This document shows, one piece after another, positions 8,640 through 16,560 of a stretch of 64,000 nucleotides of DNA (position 1 is its first letter; each line of letters begins with the position of its first letter). Source of the stretch: an uncultured Oscillospiraceae bacterium (GTDB taxonomy: Bacteria > Bacillota > Clostridia > Oscillospirales > Oscillospiraceae); the NCBI GenBank assembly GCA_934546685.1, contig CAKTEB010000002.1:1-64000 (forward strand). Reading direction: 5' to 3'. The translations under genes and the position numbers were made by a program. A model generated the notes under the pieces. The model did no database searches and was not told the DNA's origin. It saw only the letters and a program-made list of their open reading frames with translations.

Positions 8640-8691
8640 GGGCGATTTCTGCCTCAAATGCGAAAAAATTATGGTTTTCCATGCAAAACTC

Positions 8692-8719
8692 TTGCAAATC
8701 CTATGATGTTGTGTATAAT
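8692..8719 (+). promoter_or_regulatory. Promoter of the lysozyme-SLH gene
   Basis: TTGCAA (8692-8697), 16-bp spacer and a perfect TATAAT (8714-8719), about 45 bp before the ATG. Confidence 0.7.
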
Positions 8720-8765
8720 TAAAAGTGACAAAACAGTAACAAAACACATTGTCATAGGAGTTATT

Positions 8766-9965
8766 ATGAAACACAATCACAAATTGCTTCAAATTATCTC
8801 TGCGCTGCTGGCGTGCCTGTGCCTGAGCGGTACGGCCTTGGCTGCGGACGCGGAGGAAACGGATCCGGCGGCCCAGGCGGCTGCGGCTCCGGCCCAGGCA
8901 AATACCCGGACGGAGGATTCCTACGCCTACAGCGACACGGCGGTGGAGGTCATCAAGCGCTATGAGGGCTTTACAGAGAGCCGGTACTGGTATGCGGGCG
9001 TGGCCTACATCGGCTATGGCTCCAACTATGCCGACGCGGTGAAGGTGCTGGGCGAGGACTGTGAGCCCATTACCGAGGCACAGGCCGAGCAGGTGACCCG
9101 CTATCAGCTGGCCGAGAACGACAAGTATCTCAGCGCCTTCCTGAAGAACAACGGGATCGTGGTCAATCAGAATCAGTACGACGCTCTGGTGGACTTTACA
9201 TACAACGGCATCGGCTGGATGTACTACAAAAATGACGACGGCTCCTGGTGCCTGCTCAAGCAGATGCTTCTGGATGATCCCTCCACCTGGACCCGAGAGC
9301 GTACCGTTGAGGCCTTTGGGGCCTGGGTCAAGGACGGCAATGGAAATGTCCTGCCGGGGCTGGTCAAGCGGAGAGCCGAGGATGCGGAGTTGTTCCTCAG
9401 CGATGAGGAGAAGCCCAACGAGACCGGCTACACCGATGTGAAGACCTCCCAGTGGTACTATGAGTATGTGCTGGAGGCCAAGGAAAAGGGGCTCATGAAC
9501 GGCATGGGCGACGGCACGTTCCGCCCGGACGACACCCTGACCCGTGCCCAGCTGGTAAAGGCCCTGGCCAATTACGACGGCGCGGAGCTGCCGGAGACGG
9601 CGAAGTCTGACTTCACCGATGTGGCGGATGGCGAGTGGTATACCCCGGCCATTGTCTGGGCCGCGGAGAACGGCTATGTAAACGGCATGGGCGGCGGTAC
9701 CTTCCATCCCGATGAGACCGTGACCCGTGAGCAGATCTGCACCATTCTGTCCCGGTATTTTGCCAAAAAGCAGGCGGACTACCCCATCACAGAGCGTACC
9801 TTCACCGATGAGGATACCATCAGTGCGTATGCCCTGGAGCATGTCCGCTACTGCGCCGGCATCGGTCTTATCGCAGGCATGGGCGACGGCACCTTTGCCC
9901 CCCAGGCCGGTACTACCCGGGCCCAGGCTGCCACCATTCTGGTGCGCATGTCGCAGCTGGGATAA
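8766..9965 (+). CDS. Exported GH24 lysozyme with three S-layer homology domains
   Basis: 399 aa. A signal peptide ends near ALA-AD (about residue 27). The GH24 (phage lysozyme-type) domain runs to about residue 213: catalytic Glu67 in RYEGF, then YIGYGS, DFTYNGIG and the closing KRRAEDAELFL. Three SLH domains follow, each with a GMGDGTFRPD-type core, and would anchor the enzyme to cell-wall polymers. AGGAG lies 6 nt before the ATG at 8766; an earlier in-frame ATG lies upstream of the promoter. The probable role is remodelling of the cell's own peptidoglycan or attack on neighbours. Confidence 0.88.
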   Translation: MKHNHKLLQIISALLACLCLSGTALAADAEETDPAAQAAAAPAQANTRTEDSYAYSDTAVEVIKRYEGFTESRYWYAGVAYIGYGSNYADAVKVLGEDCEPITEAQAEQVTRYQLAENDKYLSAFLKNNGIVVNQNQYDALVDFTYNGIGWMYYKNDDGSWCLLKQMLLDDPSTWTRERTVEAFGAWVKDGNGNVLPGLVKRRAEDAELFLSDEEKPNETGYTDVKTSQWYYEYVLEAKEKGLMNGMGDGTFRPDDTLTRAQLVKALANYDGAELPETAKSDFTDVADGEWYTPAIVWAAENGYVNGMGGGTFHPDETVTREQICTILSRYFAKKQADYPITERTFTDEDTISAYALEHVRYCAGIGLIAGMGDGTFAPQAGTTRAQAATILVRMSQLG

Positions 9966-9995
9966 TTTGAAGCGCCATTCAAAGGAGACGCATGT

Positions 9996-11546
9996 ATGCG
10001 AGATATCTATCTCATTGATTTTGAAAACGTAGCCTCCGAGGGACTCAGCGGCATTACCTACCTGTCCCCGGAGGATCAGGTCATCATCTTCTACAGCACC
10101 AATTCCAATCGGCTGAGCATGAAGATGCACATCCTCATTGGAAAGAGCACCTGCAAGCTCAGCTATTTTGAGGTCAGTGTGGGCGGCAAGAATGCCCTGG
10201 ATCATCAAATTTCTACCTGGTTGGGCTACCTGATCGGCGTCAATGCCGCGGAGCGGGGCTACTATATCGTGTCCCGTGACATGGGCTATCGCCATGTGGC
10301 CAACTTCTGGGCCGTCAACGACGGCAAGCCCCGGGTCAAGTGCGTGGAGACCATCCGGGCGGCAGTGCGCCTGGAGCGGATCCGGCAGGAGAAGGAGGCC
10401 CAGGGCGCCGAGATCGCCCAGGAGACTCTGGAGCAGCCCACGGATCCCACGGTCCCTGTGCCTGTTCAGGCCCCCGCGGCACTGCTGGCGGTGACGGAGC
10501 CTGTGCTGGCACTGAAGGCCGCGGAGGTCATTCCGGCGGCGCAGCCTGAGGCCCAGGAGACCACGGCACAGCATGCGGAGCCTCAGATCCAGGCTCCCGC
10601 AGAGGTCGAGCCCCTGGAGTCCCTGGAGGATCCGGATCCGGAGCCGGGGCGCAAGAGCTATCGGGGCCGCACCCGCTTCCGCCGGAACCGGGGCAGAGGC
10701 CATGGGGACGGCAACAAGCCGGAGAACCGAGAGCCCGCCAAGCAGGAGCCGCAGCCTGTCCATGAGGAAAAGCCTCAGGCAGAGGTCCATAAGGCGGATA
10801 AGCCTGAGCCCAGGCCTGTAGAACAGCCCAAGGCCGAGACAAAGCCCGTGCCGAAAGCCGAGCCCCAGCCCAAAGCCGAGGTTAAGCCGGAGCCCAAGCC
10901 CGCCGAGCAGCCCCAGGAGAAGAAGCCCACTCACAGTGAGCGCTATAGCTCCAGCTTTTGGCGCAAGCCCCCGGAGGAGATCAAAAAGTCTCAGTCCAAG
11001 GCGGAGCCTAAGCCCGAAGTAAAGCAGGAACCCAAGCAGGAGCTGAAGACCCAGGTCAAGGCGGAGCCCAAGCCTCAGGCAAAGGCGGAACCCAAGGCCG
11101 AGGCGAAAGCCGAGCAGAAAGCCCAGGCGAAGCCCGAACTCAAGACCGAGGCGAAGGCCGAGCAGAAACTCCAGGCGAAGCCCGAACCCAAGGCCGAGGC
11201 AAAGCCTGAGGCAAAAACCGAGCCTAAGCCCCAGTCCAAGCCCGAGCAGAAGGCAGAGCCGGAAAAGAAGCCGGAGCATGCCGAGGCCAAGGAGAAGCCC
11301 CAGGGCCGCCAGAAGCGCGCCCCCAAGGGCGACAAGCCTAAGAAGGCCCCGGCCAAGCAGGAGACCCATGACCTGAGCCAGCTGACCCGGCTCATCGCAC
11401 CCTACCCGGAGCTCCAGGAGGCGGCGCTGAAGGAACTGGTGCTGGCCAATAAGCGCCAGGTGCTCTGCAACGCCCTGCGGAAGCAGTTGGGCCAGGAAAA
11501 GGGACTGGCCCTGTACAACGAGCTGAAAAAGAGCGTTTGGAAGTAA
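9996..11546 (+). CDS. PIN/NYN-like domain protein with long Lys/Glu/Pro/Ala low-complexity region
   Basis: 516 aa in three parts. Residues 1 to about 125 form a PIN-like (NYN-type) domain: YLIDFENV with acidic D8 and E10, and YIVSRDMGY, the positions of nuclease metal ligands. About 330 residues of lysine, glutamate, proline and alanine follow, including an RGRTRFRRNRGRG basic patch. The last 60 residues (from HDLSQLTRL) form a predicted helical domain also rich in Lys. An RNA-related role is inferred from the PIN fold and basic tail. A near-perfect 48-bp tandem repeat lies in the linker. AAAGGAGA precedes the ATG. Confidence 0.75.
   Translation: MRDIYLIDFENVASEGLSGITYLSPEDQVIIFYSTNSNRLSMKMHILIGKSTCKLSYFEVSVGGKNALDHQISTWLGYLIGVNAAERGYYIVSRDMGYRHVANFWAVNDGKPRVKCVETIRAAVRLERIRQEKEAQGAEIAQETLEQPTDPTVPVPVQAPAALLAVTEPVLALKAAEVIPAAQPEAQETTAQHAEPQIQAPAEVEPLESLEDPDPEPGRKSYRGRTRFRRNRGRGHGDGNKPENREPAKQEPQPVHEEKPQAEVHKADKPEPRPVEQPKAETKPVPKAEPQPKAEVKPEPKPAEQPQEKKPTHSERYSSSFWRKPPEEIKKSQSKAEPKPEVKQEPKQELKTQVKAEPKPQAKAEPKAEAKAEQKAQAKPELKTEAKAEQKLQAKPEPKAEAKPEAKTEPKPQSKPEQKAEPEKKPEHAEAKEKPQGRQKRAPKGDKPKKAPAKQETHDLSQLTRLIAPYPELQEAALKELVLANKRQVLCNALRKQLGQEKGLALYNELKKSVWK
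11100..11195 (+). repeat. Two-copy 48-bp tandem repeat inside the PIN/NYN-like gene
   Basis: Units 11100-11147 and 11148-11195 encode EAKAEQKAQAKPELKT and EAKAEQKLQAKPEPKA. They differ at only a few bases, which indicates recent in-frame duplication in the linker. Confidence 0.85.
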
Positions 11547-11558
11547 TCAGAAGATAGC

Positions 11559-11597
11559 AGCAGGCCCATACCGCCGCGGCGGTATGGGCCTGCTTTT
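11559..11597. terminator. Bidirectional terminator
   Basis: A perfect 36-nt palindrome (arms 11559-11576 and 11577-11594) followed by TTT separates two convergent genes. It also touches the stop codon of modC. Confidence 0.85.
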
Positions 11598-12642
11598 AGT
11601 CCTTCAGAAATAGTACGGCGTCCTCTGGGATCTCTACCAGCCGGGGCGACGCGCGCAGGGCCGCGCGGGCCTCCCGGGACAGCTCCCAGCGGATGGGCTC
11701 CGGCCCATCTGCCAAACGGATCATCAAAATGTCTGACTGTGCTCCATCGATCTCCTGGAGAATTTCGTAGGAAAAACAGCGGTGCCCTGGGGAGGGGGCG
11801 GGACGCAGGCACTGAGCCCTGAGCCCCAAATGGGTCGCATCCTCAGGAATTTTCCGCGCATCCAGGGGCAGTGTTAATCCCCAGGACGGAACGGTCACAG
11901 CATCTGGGCTAAACTGAGCCGGGGCCACGTTTTTGCAGCCGGTGAGAACTGCGGCAGTGCAGGTCTGGGGACGGCGGAACAGGGACTCCCTGTCGTCCAT
12001 TACATCGATGCGGCCATCCTTGTAGACGGCGATCCGGTCAGAGATCCGATACACCTCATCTCGGTCGTGGGATACGAACAAAACCGTGCCGTCATACTCC
12101 CGCAGGGTGCCCAGCAGCTCCTGTTCCAGCTCCCAGCGGAGGTAGGAATCCAGGGCCGAGAAGGGCTCGTCCAGCATGATGAGCTTCGGGGCGCCGATGA
12201 GCATTCGGGCCAGGGCGCAGCGCTGCTTCTGGCCGCTGGAGAGCTGGGAGGGGGTATGGCGTTCCAGCCCCTCCAAATGAAATTTTCGGATGTATGTCTC
12301 CGCCAAGGCCTGCTTCTGCGCCTTGGTGCGCTTTTCGCGGATGCCGCAGAGGATGTTCTCCGTGACGGTCATGCTGGGGAACAGCGCGTAGTTCTGGAAC
12401 AGCAGTCCCACCTGGCGCTGCTGGGGCGGCAGATCGATCTTTTTCTCCGAGTCGAACACGGTGACCCCATCCAATACGATGTGCCCGGCATCCGGCTTCT
12501 CGATGCCCGCAATGCAGCGAAGAGTCATGCTCTTGCCGCAGCCGGAGCCGCCCAGCAGGGCCAGTACCCCCTGCTCCTGGGAGAAGGTCACGTCCAGCTG
12601 GAAATTCCCCAGCTTCTTTTGAATGCTGACTTCGATGCTCAT
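11596..12642 (-). CDS. modC: Molybdate-type ABC transporter ATP-binding protein
   Basis: 348 aa. Walker A GGSGCGKS (31-38), signature LSSGQKQR (134-141, with Ser in place of the usual Gly) and Walker B LIMLDEP (154-160) define the ATPase. About 120 C-terminal residues form a regulatory TOBE-like region. It starts 4 bp after the permease gene. Together with modA and modB it would drive ATP-dependent uptake of molybdate or tungstate. The metal choice cannot be read from sequence; tungstate is possible in an anaerobe. Confidence 0.88.
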   Translation of the reverse strand: MSIEVSIQKKLGNFQLDVTFSQEQGVLALLGGSGCGKSMTLRCIAGIEKPDAGHIVLDGVTVFDSEKKIDLPPQQRQVGLLFQNYALFPSMTVTENILCGIREKRTKAQKQALAETYIRKFHLEGLERHTPSQLSSGQKQRCALARMLIGAPKLIMLDEPFSALDSYLRWELEQELLGTLREYDGTVLFVSHDRDEVYRISDRIAVYKDGRIDVMDDRESLFRRPQTCTAAVLTGCKNVAPAQFSPDAVTVPSWGLTLPLDARKIPEDATHLGLRAQCLRPAPSPGHRCFSYEILQEIDGAQSDILMIRLADGPEPIRWELSREARAALRASPRLVEIPEDAVLFLKD

Positions 12643-12646
12643 TTTT

Positions 12647-13351
12647 TCACCACCGATTCTGCTTCCGGTTCCTGCCGCCGGAGAAATAGTTGATGGCCAT
12701 GATAATGACCAGGGCGATCACCAGCGTGATGACTACCCAGACCCCGGCTGTGGCGTAGTCGCCGTCCTTGATGACGTTGGCAATCTTTTGGGAGATGGTG
12801 CCGGTCTTTCCGGCGATATTCCCCGCCAGCATGGCTGTGGCTCCGTATTCCCCAAGGGCCCGGGCAAAGGTCAAAACCGTGCCGGAGGCCACGCCGGGGC
12901 CCGCCGCGGGCATCACCACCCGCCAGAAGACCGTCCGCTCCTTCATGCCCAGGGTCCGGGCGGCATAGATGAGGTCCGGGTCCACCTGCTCAAAGGCGGC
13001 CCGGGCGTTCCGGTACATCAGTGGGAACGCGATCACCGAGGCGGCAATGACGCAGCCCAGCCAGGTCTGAACCACCTTGATGCCCATTTTATCATAGAGA
13101 AACGCGCCCACGGGCCGCCGCAGGGAAAACAGCAGCAGCAGAAAAAAGCCCGCCACCGTAGGGGCCATGACCATGGGCAGGGTCAGGATCCCGTCCACCA
13201 CCGCTCGGGCCCGGGGCCCCAGCTTTAATACCTTCCGGGCCGCGAAGAGCCCCAGAAAGAAGCAGATAACAGTAGCGATGATGCCGGTTTTCAGTGAGAT
13301 CCAGAAGGGGCTCCAGTCGAAGCTCTTTACCATTTCCATAAACTGCTGCAC
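12647..13351 (-). CDS. modB: Molybdate-type ABC transporter permease
   Basis: About 234 aa if the GTG at 13351 is used, which has GGAGG at 7 nt; an ATG at 13339 is the alternative. A longer frame from 13441 would begin inside the terminator hairpin at 13429-13459 and is rejected. The protein has five to six membrane segments and the EAA-type loop of ModB (MYRNARAAFEQVDPDLI, then AARTLG), with ARALGEYGATAML near the end. It couples ModA to ModC in the membrane. Confidence 0.88.
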   Translation of the reverse strand: MQQFMEMVKSFDWSPFWISLKTGIIATVICFFLGLFAARKVLKLGPRARAVVDGILTLPMVMAPTVAGFFLLLLFSLRRPVGAFLYDKMGIKVVQTWLGCVIAASVIAFPLMYRNARAAFEQVDPDLIYAARTLGMKERTVFWRVVMPAAGPGVASGTVLTFARALGEYGATAMLAGNIAGKTGTISQKIANVIKDGDYATAGVWVVITLVIALVIIMAINYFSGGRNRKQNRW

Positions 13352-13423
13352 GATATGACCTCCCAGGGCCCTCGGGCCGGATAGTAACAGCTTACCATAT
13401 CTCGCGGCCTGGCGCAAGGCCGG

Positions 13424-13459
13424 AAAAAGCGGGGCAGACACAGCCAGTGCCAGCCCCGC
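13424..13459 (-). terminator. Terminator or attenuator between modA and modB
   Basis: On the minus strand GCGGGGC pairs with GCCCCGC (13429-13459) and is followed by TTTTT. It lies just after modA inside what should be one operon, so it probably lowers modBC relative to the binding protein. Confidence 0.75.
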
Positions 13460-13466
13460 AGGGATT

Positions 13467-14450
13467 TTACCGATTTACGATGAAGCAGTATTCCTCATAG
13501 GCGTTCAGGCACTGCTCGGTCTGGAGAAATGCCAAAAAGTCCGCTGCGGCGGCGCTCTCGGCCTCGTCGGCCTCTGGGTTCTTTACCAGGCACACGGGAT
13601 AGGTGATGGGGCCCGTGAGGGTGCCGTCATCCTGGGCAATGATGGTCAGGTCATTTTGATGGTTGTAGTAGTCGGAATAGTAGATGGTAGCCACCTCTAC
13701 GGAGCCCTCGGCGGCCTTGGAGGCGGCTACCTCCACGTCGTCGGCCTCGTCGATCTCCATGCCGCCCAGGGCCTCGGAGATCTCCTCAGTGGGGATGGAG
13801 GCGGGATCGTCATTCTCCGGGAGCACGCCCAGGGCGATCAGGGCGATGCGGCTGTACTTGCCCACGGGGACGCCGCCGCCGCAGAGGGCCATGGACTTGG
13901 CCTCAGACAGGTTCTCCCAGCCGGTAACGGCGGTCTCAGTGTCGTTGCCCTTTACCAGGCATAGCTCATTGGCCAGCAGGTCCACAATGGAGCCGTCCAC
14001 CACCAGACCGTCGGTCTCATTCAGGGTGGTCACCTGGGCCTTGCCGGCGGAGAAGAACAGGTCGTGGCCGATGCCGTTGGTTTCCTCGATGCCGGAGAGC
14101 AGCTTGCCGGAGGAGCCGGTATTGTACTGGATGGTGACGTTGGGCTGAAACTCCTTGTAGGCGGGAATAATGACATCCTGGAATACGGCCTCCAGAGAGG
14201 CGGCAATATCGATGTAGACAGTGGTCTCCGCCAGGGGCTCCACGGATTCCGCTGCGGAAGTCTCGGCGACGGAGGCGGGCGCTGCCTGGTCAGCAGCAGG
14301 GGCGGCGGTTTCAGGTACCGCAGATGCCACAGCGGCAGTGGGCTCCGCCGGAGCAGAGGACGCGGCGGAAGATGCGGCGCTGTCGCCGCAGGCGCAGAGG
14401 CTCAGGACCATGCTGGCACACAGACCCAGAGCGAGAATGTTTTTCTTCAT
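13467..14450 (-). CDS. modA: Molybdate-type ABC transporter substrate-binding lipoprotein
   Basis: 327 aa. Signal sequence with lipobox LCAC, then an Ala/Ser/Pro/Glu-rich linker of about 70 residues. The binding domain begins VYIDIAASLEAVF and contains NTGSSGKLLSGIE and DLFFSAGKAQ, the ModA anion-binding signature (AASL, SSG, SA). GGAGG lies 8 nt before the ATG at 14450; the longer frame to 14609 is excluded because it crosses the promoter. It would be anchored outside the membrane and deliver oxyanion to ModBC. Confidence 0.9.
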   Translation of the reverse strand: MKKNILALGLCASMVLSLCACGDSAASSAASSAPAEPTAAVASAVPETAAPAADQAAPASVAETSAAESVEPLAETTVYIDIAASLEAVFQDVIIPAYKEFQPNVTIQYNTGSSGKLLSGIEETNGIGHDLFFSAGKAQVTTLNETDGLVVDGSIVDLLANELCLVKGNDTETAVTGWENLSEAKSMALCGGGVPVGKYSRIALIALGVLPENDDPASIPTEEISEALGGMEIDEADDVEVAASKAAEGSVEVATIYYSDYYNHQNDLTIIAQDDGTLTGPITYPVCLVKNPEADEAESAAAADFLAFLQTEQCLNAYEEYCFIVNR

Positions 14451-14473
14451 AGAATATTCCTCCATAGATTGTC

Positions 14474-14501
14474 CAGACAGCGCGGGAATCGGCGCTGTCT
14501 G
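14474..14501. promoter_or_regulatory. Inverted repeat in the modA leader
   Basis: Perfect 10-bp arms (14474-14483 and 14492-14501) with an 8-nt loop lie just after the predicted transcription start and before the modA ribosome binding site. It could be an operator or an mRNA hairpin. On the plus strand it is followed by six T, but no plus-strand gene leads into it. Confidence 0.55.
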
Positions 14502-14515
14502 TTTTTTCGCCCAAC

Positions 14516-14545
14516 ATTGTAGCAGATGCTGGGGGGAAAGTCCAA
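14516..14545 (-). promoter_or_regulatory. modA promoter
   Basis: Minus strand: TTGGAC (14540-14545), 18-bp spacer, TACAAT (14516-14521). Confidence 0.6.
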
Positions 14546-14593
14546 TCCGGAGGCGAAACTGCTGAAAAGGAAAAGAATCGAAACGAAGTACGG

Positions 14594-14626
14594 AATAGGG
14601 TCGCCGCAAAATGCGGCGGCCCTATT
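14594..14626 (-). terminator. Hairpin after the orphan binding-protein gene
   Basis: Arms of about 15 bp with one mismatch (AATAGGG with CCCTATT, then CGCCGC with GCGGCG) and a short A/T loop. It lies between the binding-protein gene and modA. A clean T-run is missing. Confidence 0.55.
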
Positions 14627-14656
14627 TCGGGTATATGGATAGAGAAGAAGCAAAGG

Positions 14657-16360
14657 TTACTTGGCAAGATAGCGGTCCACCGCGGCCTGGGTGATCTCCT
14701 CCATGGTGTGGATGCCCATGCCCTCCAGAGCGGCGCAGTAGTTATCCCACTCCGCGTCGATATCCAGCTGGCCGGTGATGAACTTCAGCCGCATCTCCGT
14801 CTGATAGGTCTCTATGTCGTTCTGGAGGTCGGCCTTATGCTGGGATTCCTCAGTGGTGAAGCTGAGCCAGCGTTCGTTGGGCATGGTCTCGTCGGCACTG
14901 TCATAGGCCTCTACCCAGGTGGGCACGGCGGCCTTCTGGGCATCGGTGTAGGTCATCTCCTGAACGGAGAGATCCGTGAGGCAGGGGAAGCCGGGGTTGA
15001 TGTACAGGCTCTGGCACAGCTGCCAGTCAAAGCCCTGGGGATTGTTGAGAATCAGATCGGTGAACTGGGGCTCGCCGTCTATCATGGTGTAGGTCTGACC
15101 CTCGATGCCGAAGTTAGCCAGCATGTGGCCTTCCTCGGAGAACAGGTAATCCATGTATTGGATGGCCAGCTTGGGATCGGCGCACTGGGTGGAGATGGAC
15201 AGGGAATACTTGTCGGCAGCCTTTACGCCGATGAAGCCGGTATCCAGACGATCGCCCTCGTGAAGGCGGATCTGGCCCATGGGCTGGAGGTCAAAGCCGG
15301 GGGTGTTGGAGCTGCTGAGATAACCGGAGATGGCGGCCACGTCCTCCTTGAAGATGGCGGTCATGTCGTTAAACACCACATTCTGGGGAGGCTTGGTGTC
15401 GGATTCGGTGTAGGTGACAAAGTCTACGCTGATATAGCCCTTCTGATAGTAATCGTGGAGCTTTTTGAGATATTCCTTGTAGTTATCCGTGAGGGCGGCG
15501 GGCTGGATCTTGCCGTCCACCAGACGGTCCGTGGCGCCGTAGGCCACCTCCAGCATGTCGCACTTGCCCTCGGACAGCACCATCAGCGCGTCGGTGAGGC
15601 CCATGTCGTGGAAGGCCTCCAGCACTGCGTCCAGCTGATCCACGGTCTTGGGGATCTCCAGGCCGGTCTTGCCCAGAATATCCTGCCGGATCCAGTAGCC
15701 CTGGTCGGTGTAGTGGTAATCGGTGTACATGCCGATGAGGGAGGGGACCTGGCCCTCGTCATTGACGAGATTCTTGTAGATATTGGGGTCAGAGTAGATG
15801 ATGTTGTAGTAGTTGACGGTGTATTCGTCGATCAGAGGCAGAAGATCCATGATGACATCGTCCTCAATGGCCTTGGCGCCGCCGCCGGTGTATTGGGTGG
15901 CGGCATTCTGCACCATGTCAGTGAGATCGCCGGAGGCGCAGCGGAGCATAAAGTCGTCGGATGCGGTTTCCGTGCTAACGGCGGAGATCTCCAGACGAAC
16001 GCCGGTGGCCTCGGCCAGCTTTTCAAACATGGCCGCATCAGAGGGCTCGGAGATCTCGGACAGGAAGGGCGGCCAGGCCTGCCAATAGGTCAGGACCTTT
16101 TCCTCCTCGGTGAGGGGATAGGTGACCTCAGGACGGTCGGAGAGCTGCTCCGAGGTGGAGGCTTCTTCACTGGAAGCGGCCTCCGGGACGGAGGGGGCCT
16201 CCTGGGGCGTCTCCTCAGGAGCGGCGGCGGATGCGGCGGAGGATACGGAGTCAGCGGGAGCCGAGGAACCCTGGTCAGAGGTCTTGGGGCTGCCGCAGCC
16301 GGCGAGCATCGCCGACAAAAGCGCAGAGACGAGCAGCAAGGATAACAATTTCTTTTTCAT
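14657..16360 (-). CDS. Orphan extracellular solute-binding lipoprotein (family 1, LplA-like)
   Basis: 567 aa. Signal sequence with lipobox LAGC, an Ala/Ser/Glu/Pro linker to about residue 80, then a large type I sugar-binding-protein fold: EKVLTYWQAWPPF at the start and GFIGVKAADKYSLSISTQC in the middle. Proteins of this size bind oligosaccharides for ABC importers. No permease or ATPase gene lies beside it, so it must use a transporter elsewhere. GGGAGG lies 9 nt before the ATG. It is divergent from galK. Confidence 0.85.
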   Translation of the reverse strand: MKKKLLSLLLVSALLSAMLAGCGSPKTSDQGSSAPADSVSSAASAAAPEETPQEAPSVPEAASSEEASTSEQLSDRPEVTYPLTEEEKVLTYWQAWPPFLSEISEPSDAAMFEKLAEATGVRLEISAVSTETASDDFMLRCASGDLTDMVQNAATQYTGGGAKAIEDDVIMDLLPLIDEYTVNYYNIIYSDPNIYKNLVNDEGQVPSLIGMYTDYHYTDQGYWIRQDILGKTGLEIPKTVDQLDAVLEAFHDMGLTDALMVLSEGKCDMLEVAYGATDRLVDGKIQPAALTDNYKEYLKKLHDYYQKGYISVDFVTYTESDTKPPQNVVFNDMTAIFKEDVAAISGYLSSSNTPGFDLQPMGQIRLHEGDRLDTGFIGVKAADKYSLSISTQCADPKLAIQYMDYLFSEEGHMLANFGIEGQTYTMIDGEPQFTDLILNNPQGFDWQLCQSLYINPGFPCLTDLSVQEMTYTDAQKAAVPTWVEAYDSADETMPNERWLSFTTEESQHKADLQNDIETYQTEMRLKFITGQLDIDAEWDNYCAALEGMGIHTMEEITQAAVDRYLAK

Positions 16361-16399
16361 TTACAGATACCTCCCTTTATAAATTGCGTCTCTATACAC

Positions 16400-16428
16400 A
16401 GCATACGGGAATTTGTGGGTGGATGCAA
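16400..16428 (-). promoter_or_regulatory. Candidate promoter of the orphan binding-protein gene
   Basis: Minus strand: TTGCAT (16423-16428), 17-bp spacer, TATGCT (16400-16405). The rest of 16361-16560 is AT-rich divergent sequence; a convincing galK promoter was not found in it. Confidence 0.45.
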
Positions 16429-16560
16429 TTTTCAAAATGCAAGGTGCGCTATCAAAAAACACAATTTCTTCACATTTCGACGGAGGCTGGGCGGAATTTT
16501 CCTCTTTCCTTTTTTGTGAAAATGGTATATTGTATAGGTGACAGAAACAGGAGAGGATGG

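Noticed and set aside
8550..11369. A 939-codon open frame on the minus strand
   Set aside because: It is the mirror of the Lys/Glu/Pro/Ala-coding stretch: Leu/Gly/Arg repeats, no family motifs, spans several real genes and lacks a ribosome binding site.
13352..13441. Longer modB start at 13441
   Set aside because: It falls inside the terminator hairpin after modA; the GTG at 13351 has a well-placed ribosome binding site.
14474..14507. Plus-strand terminator (hairpin plus six T) before modA
   Set aside because: No plus-strand gene leads into it, so it is more likely an operator or leader hairpin of modA.
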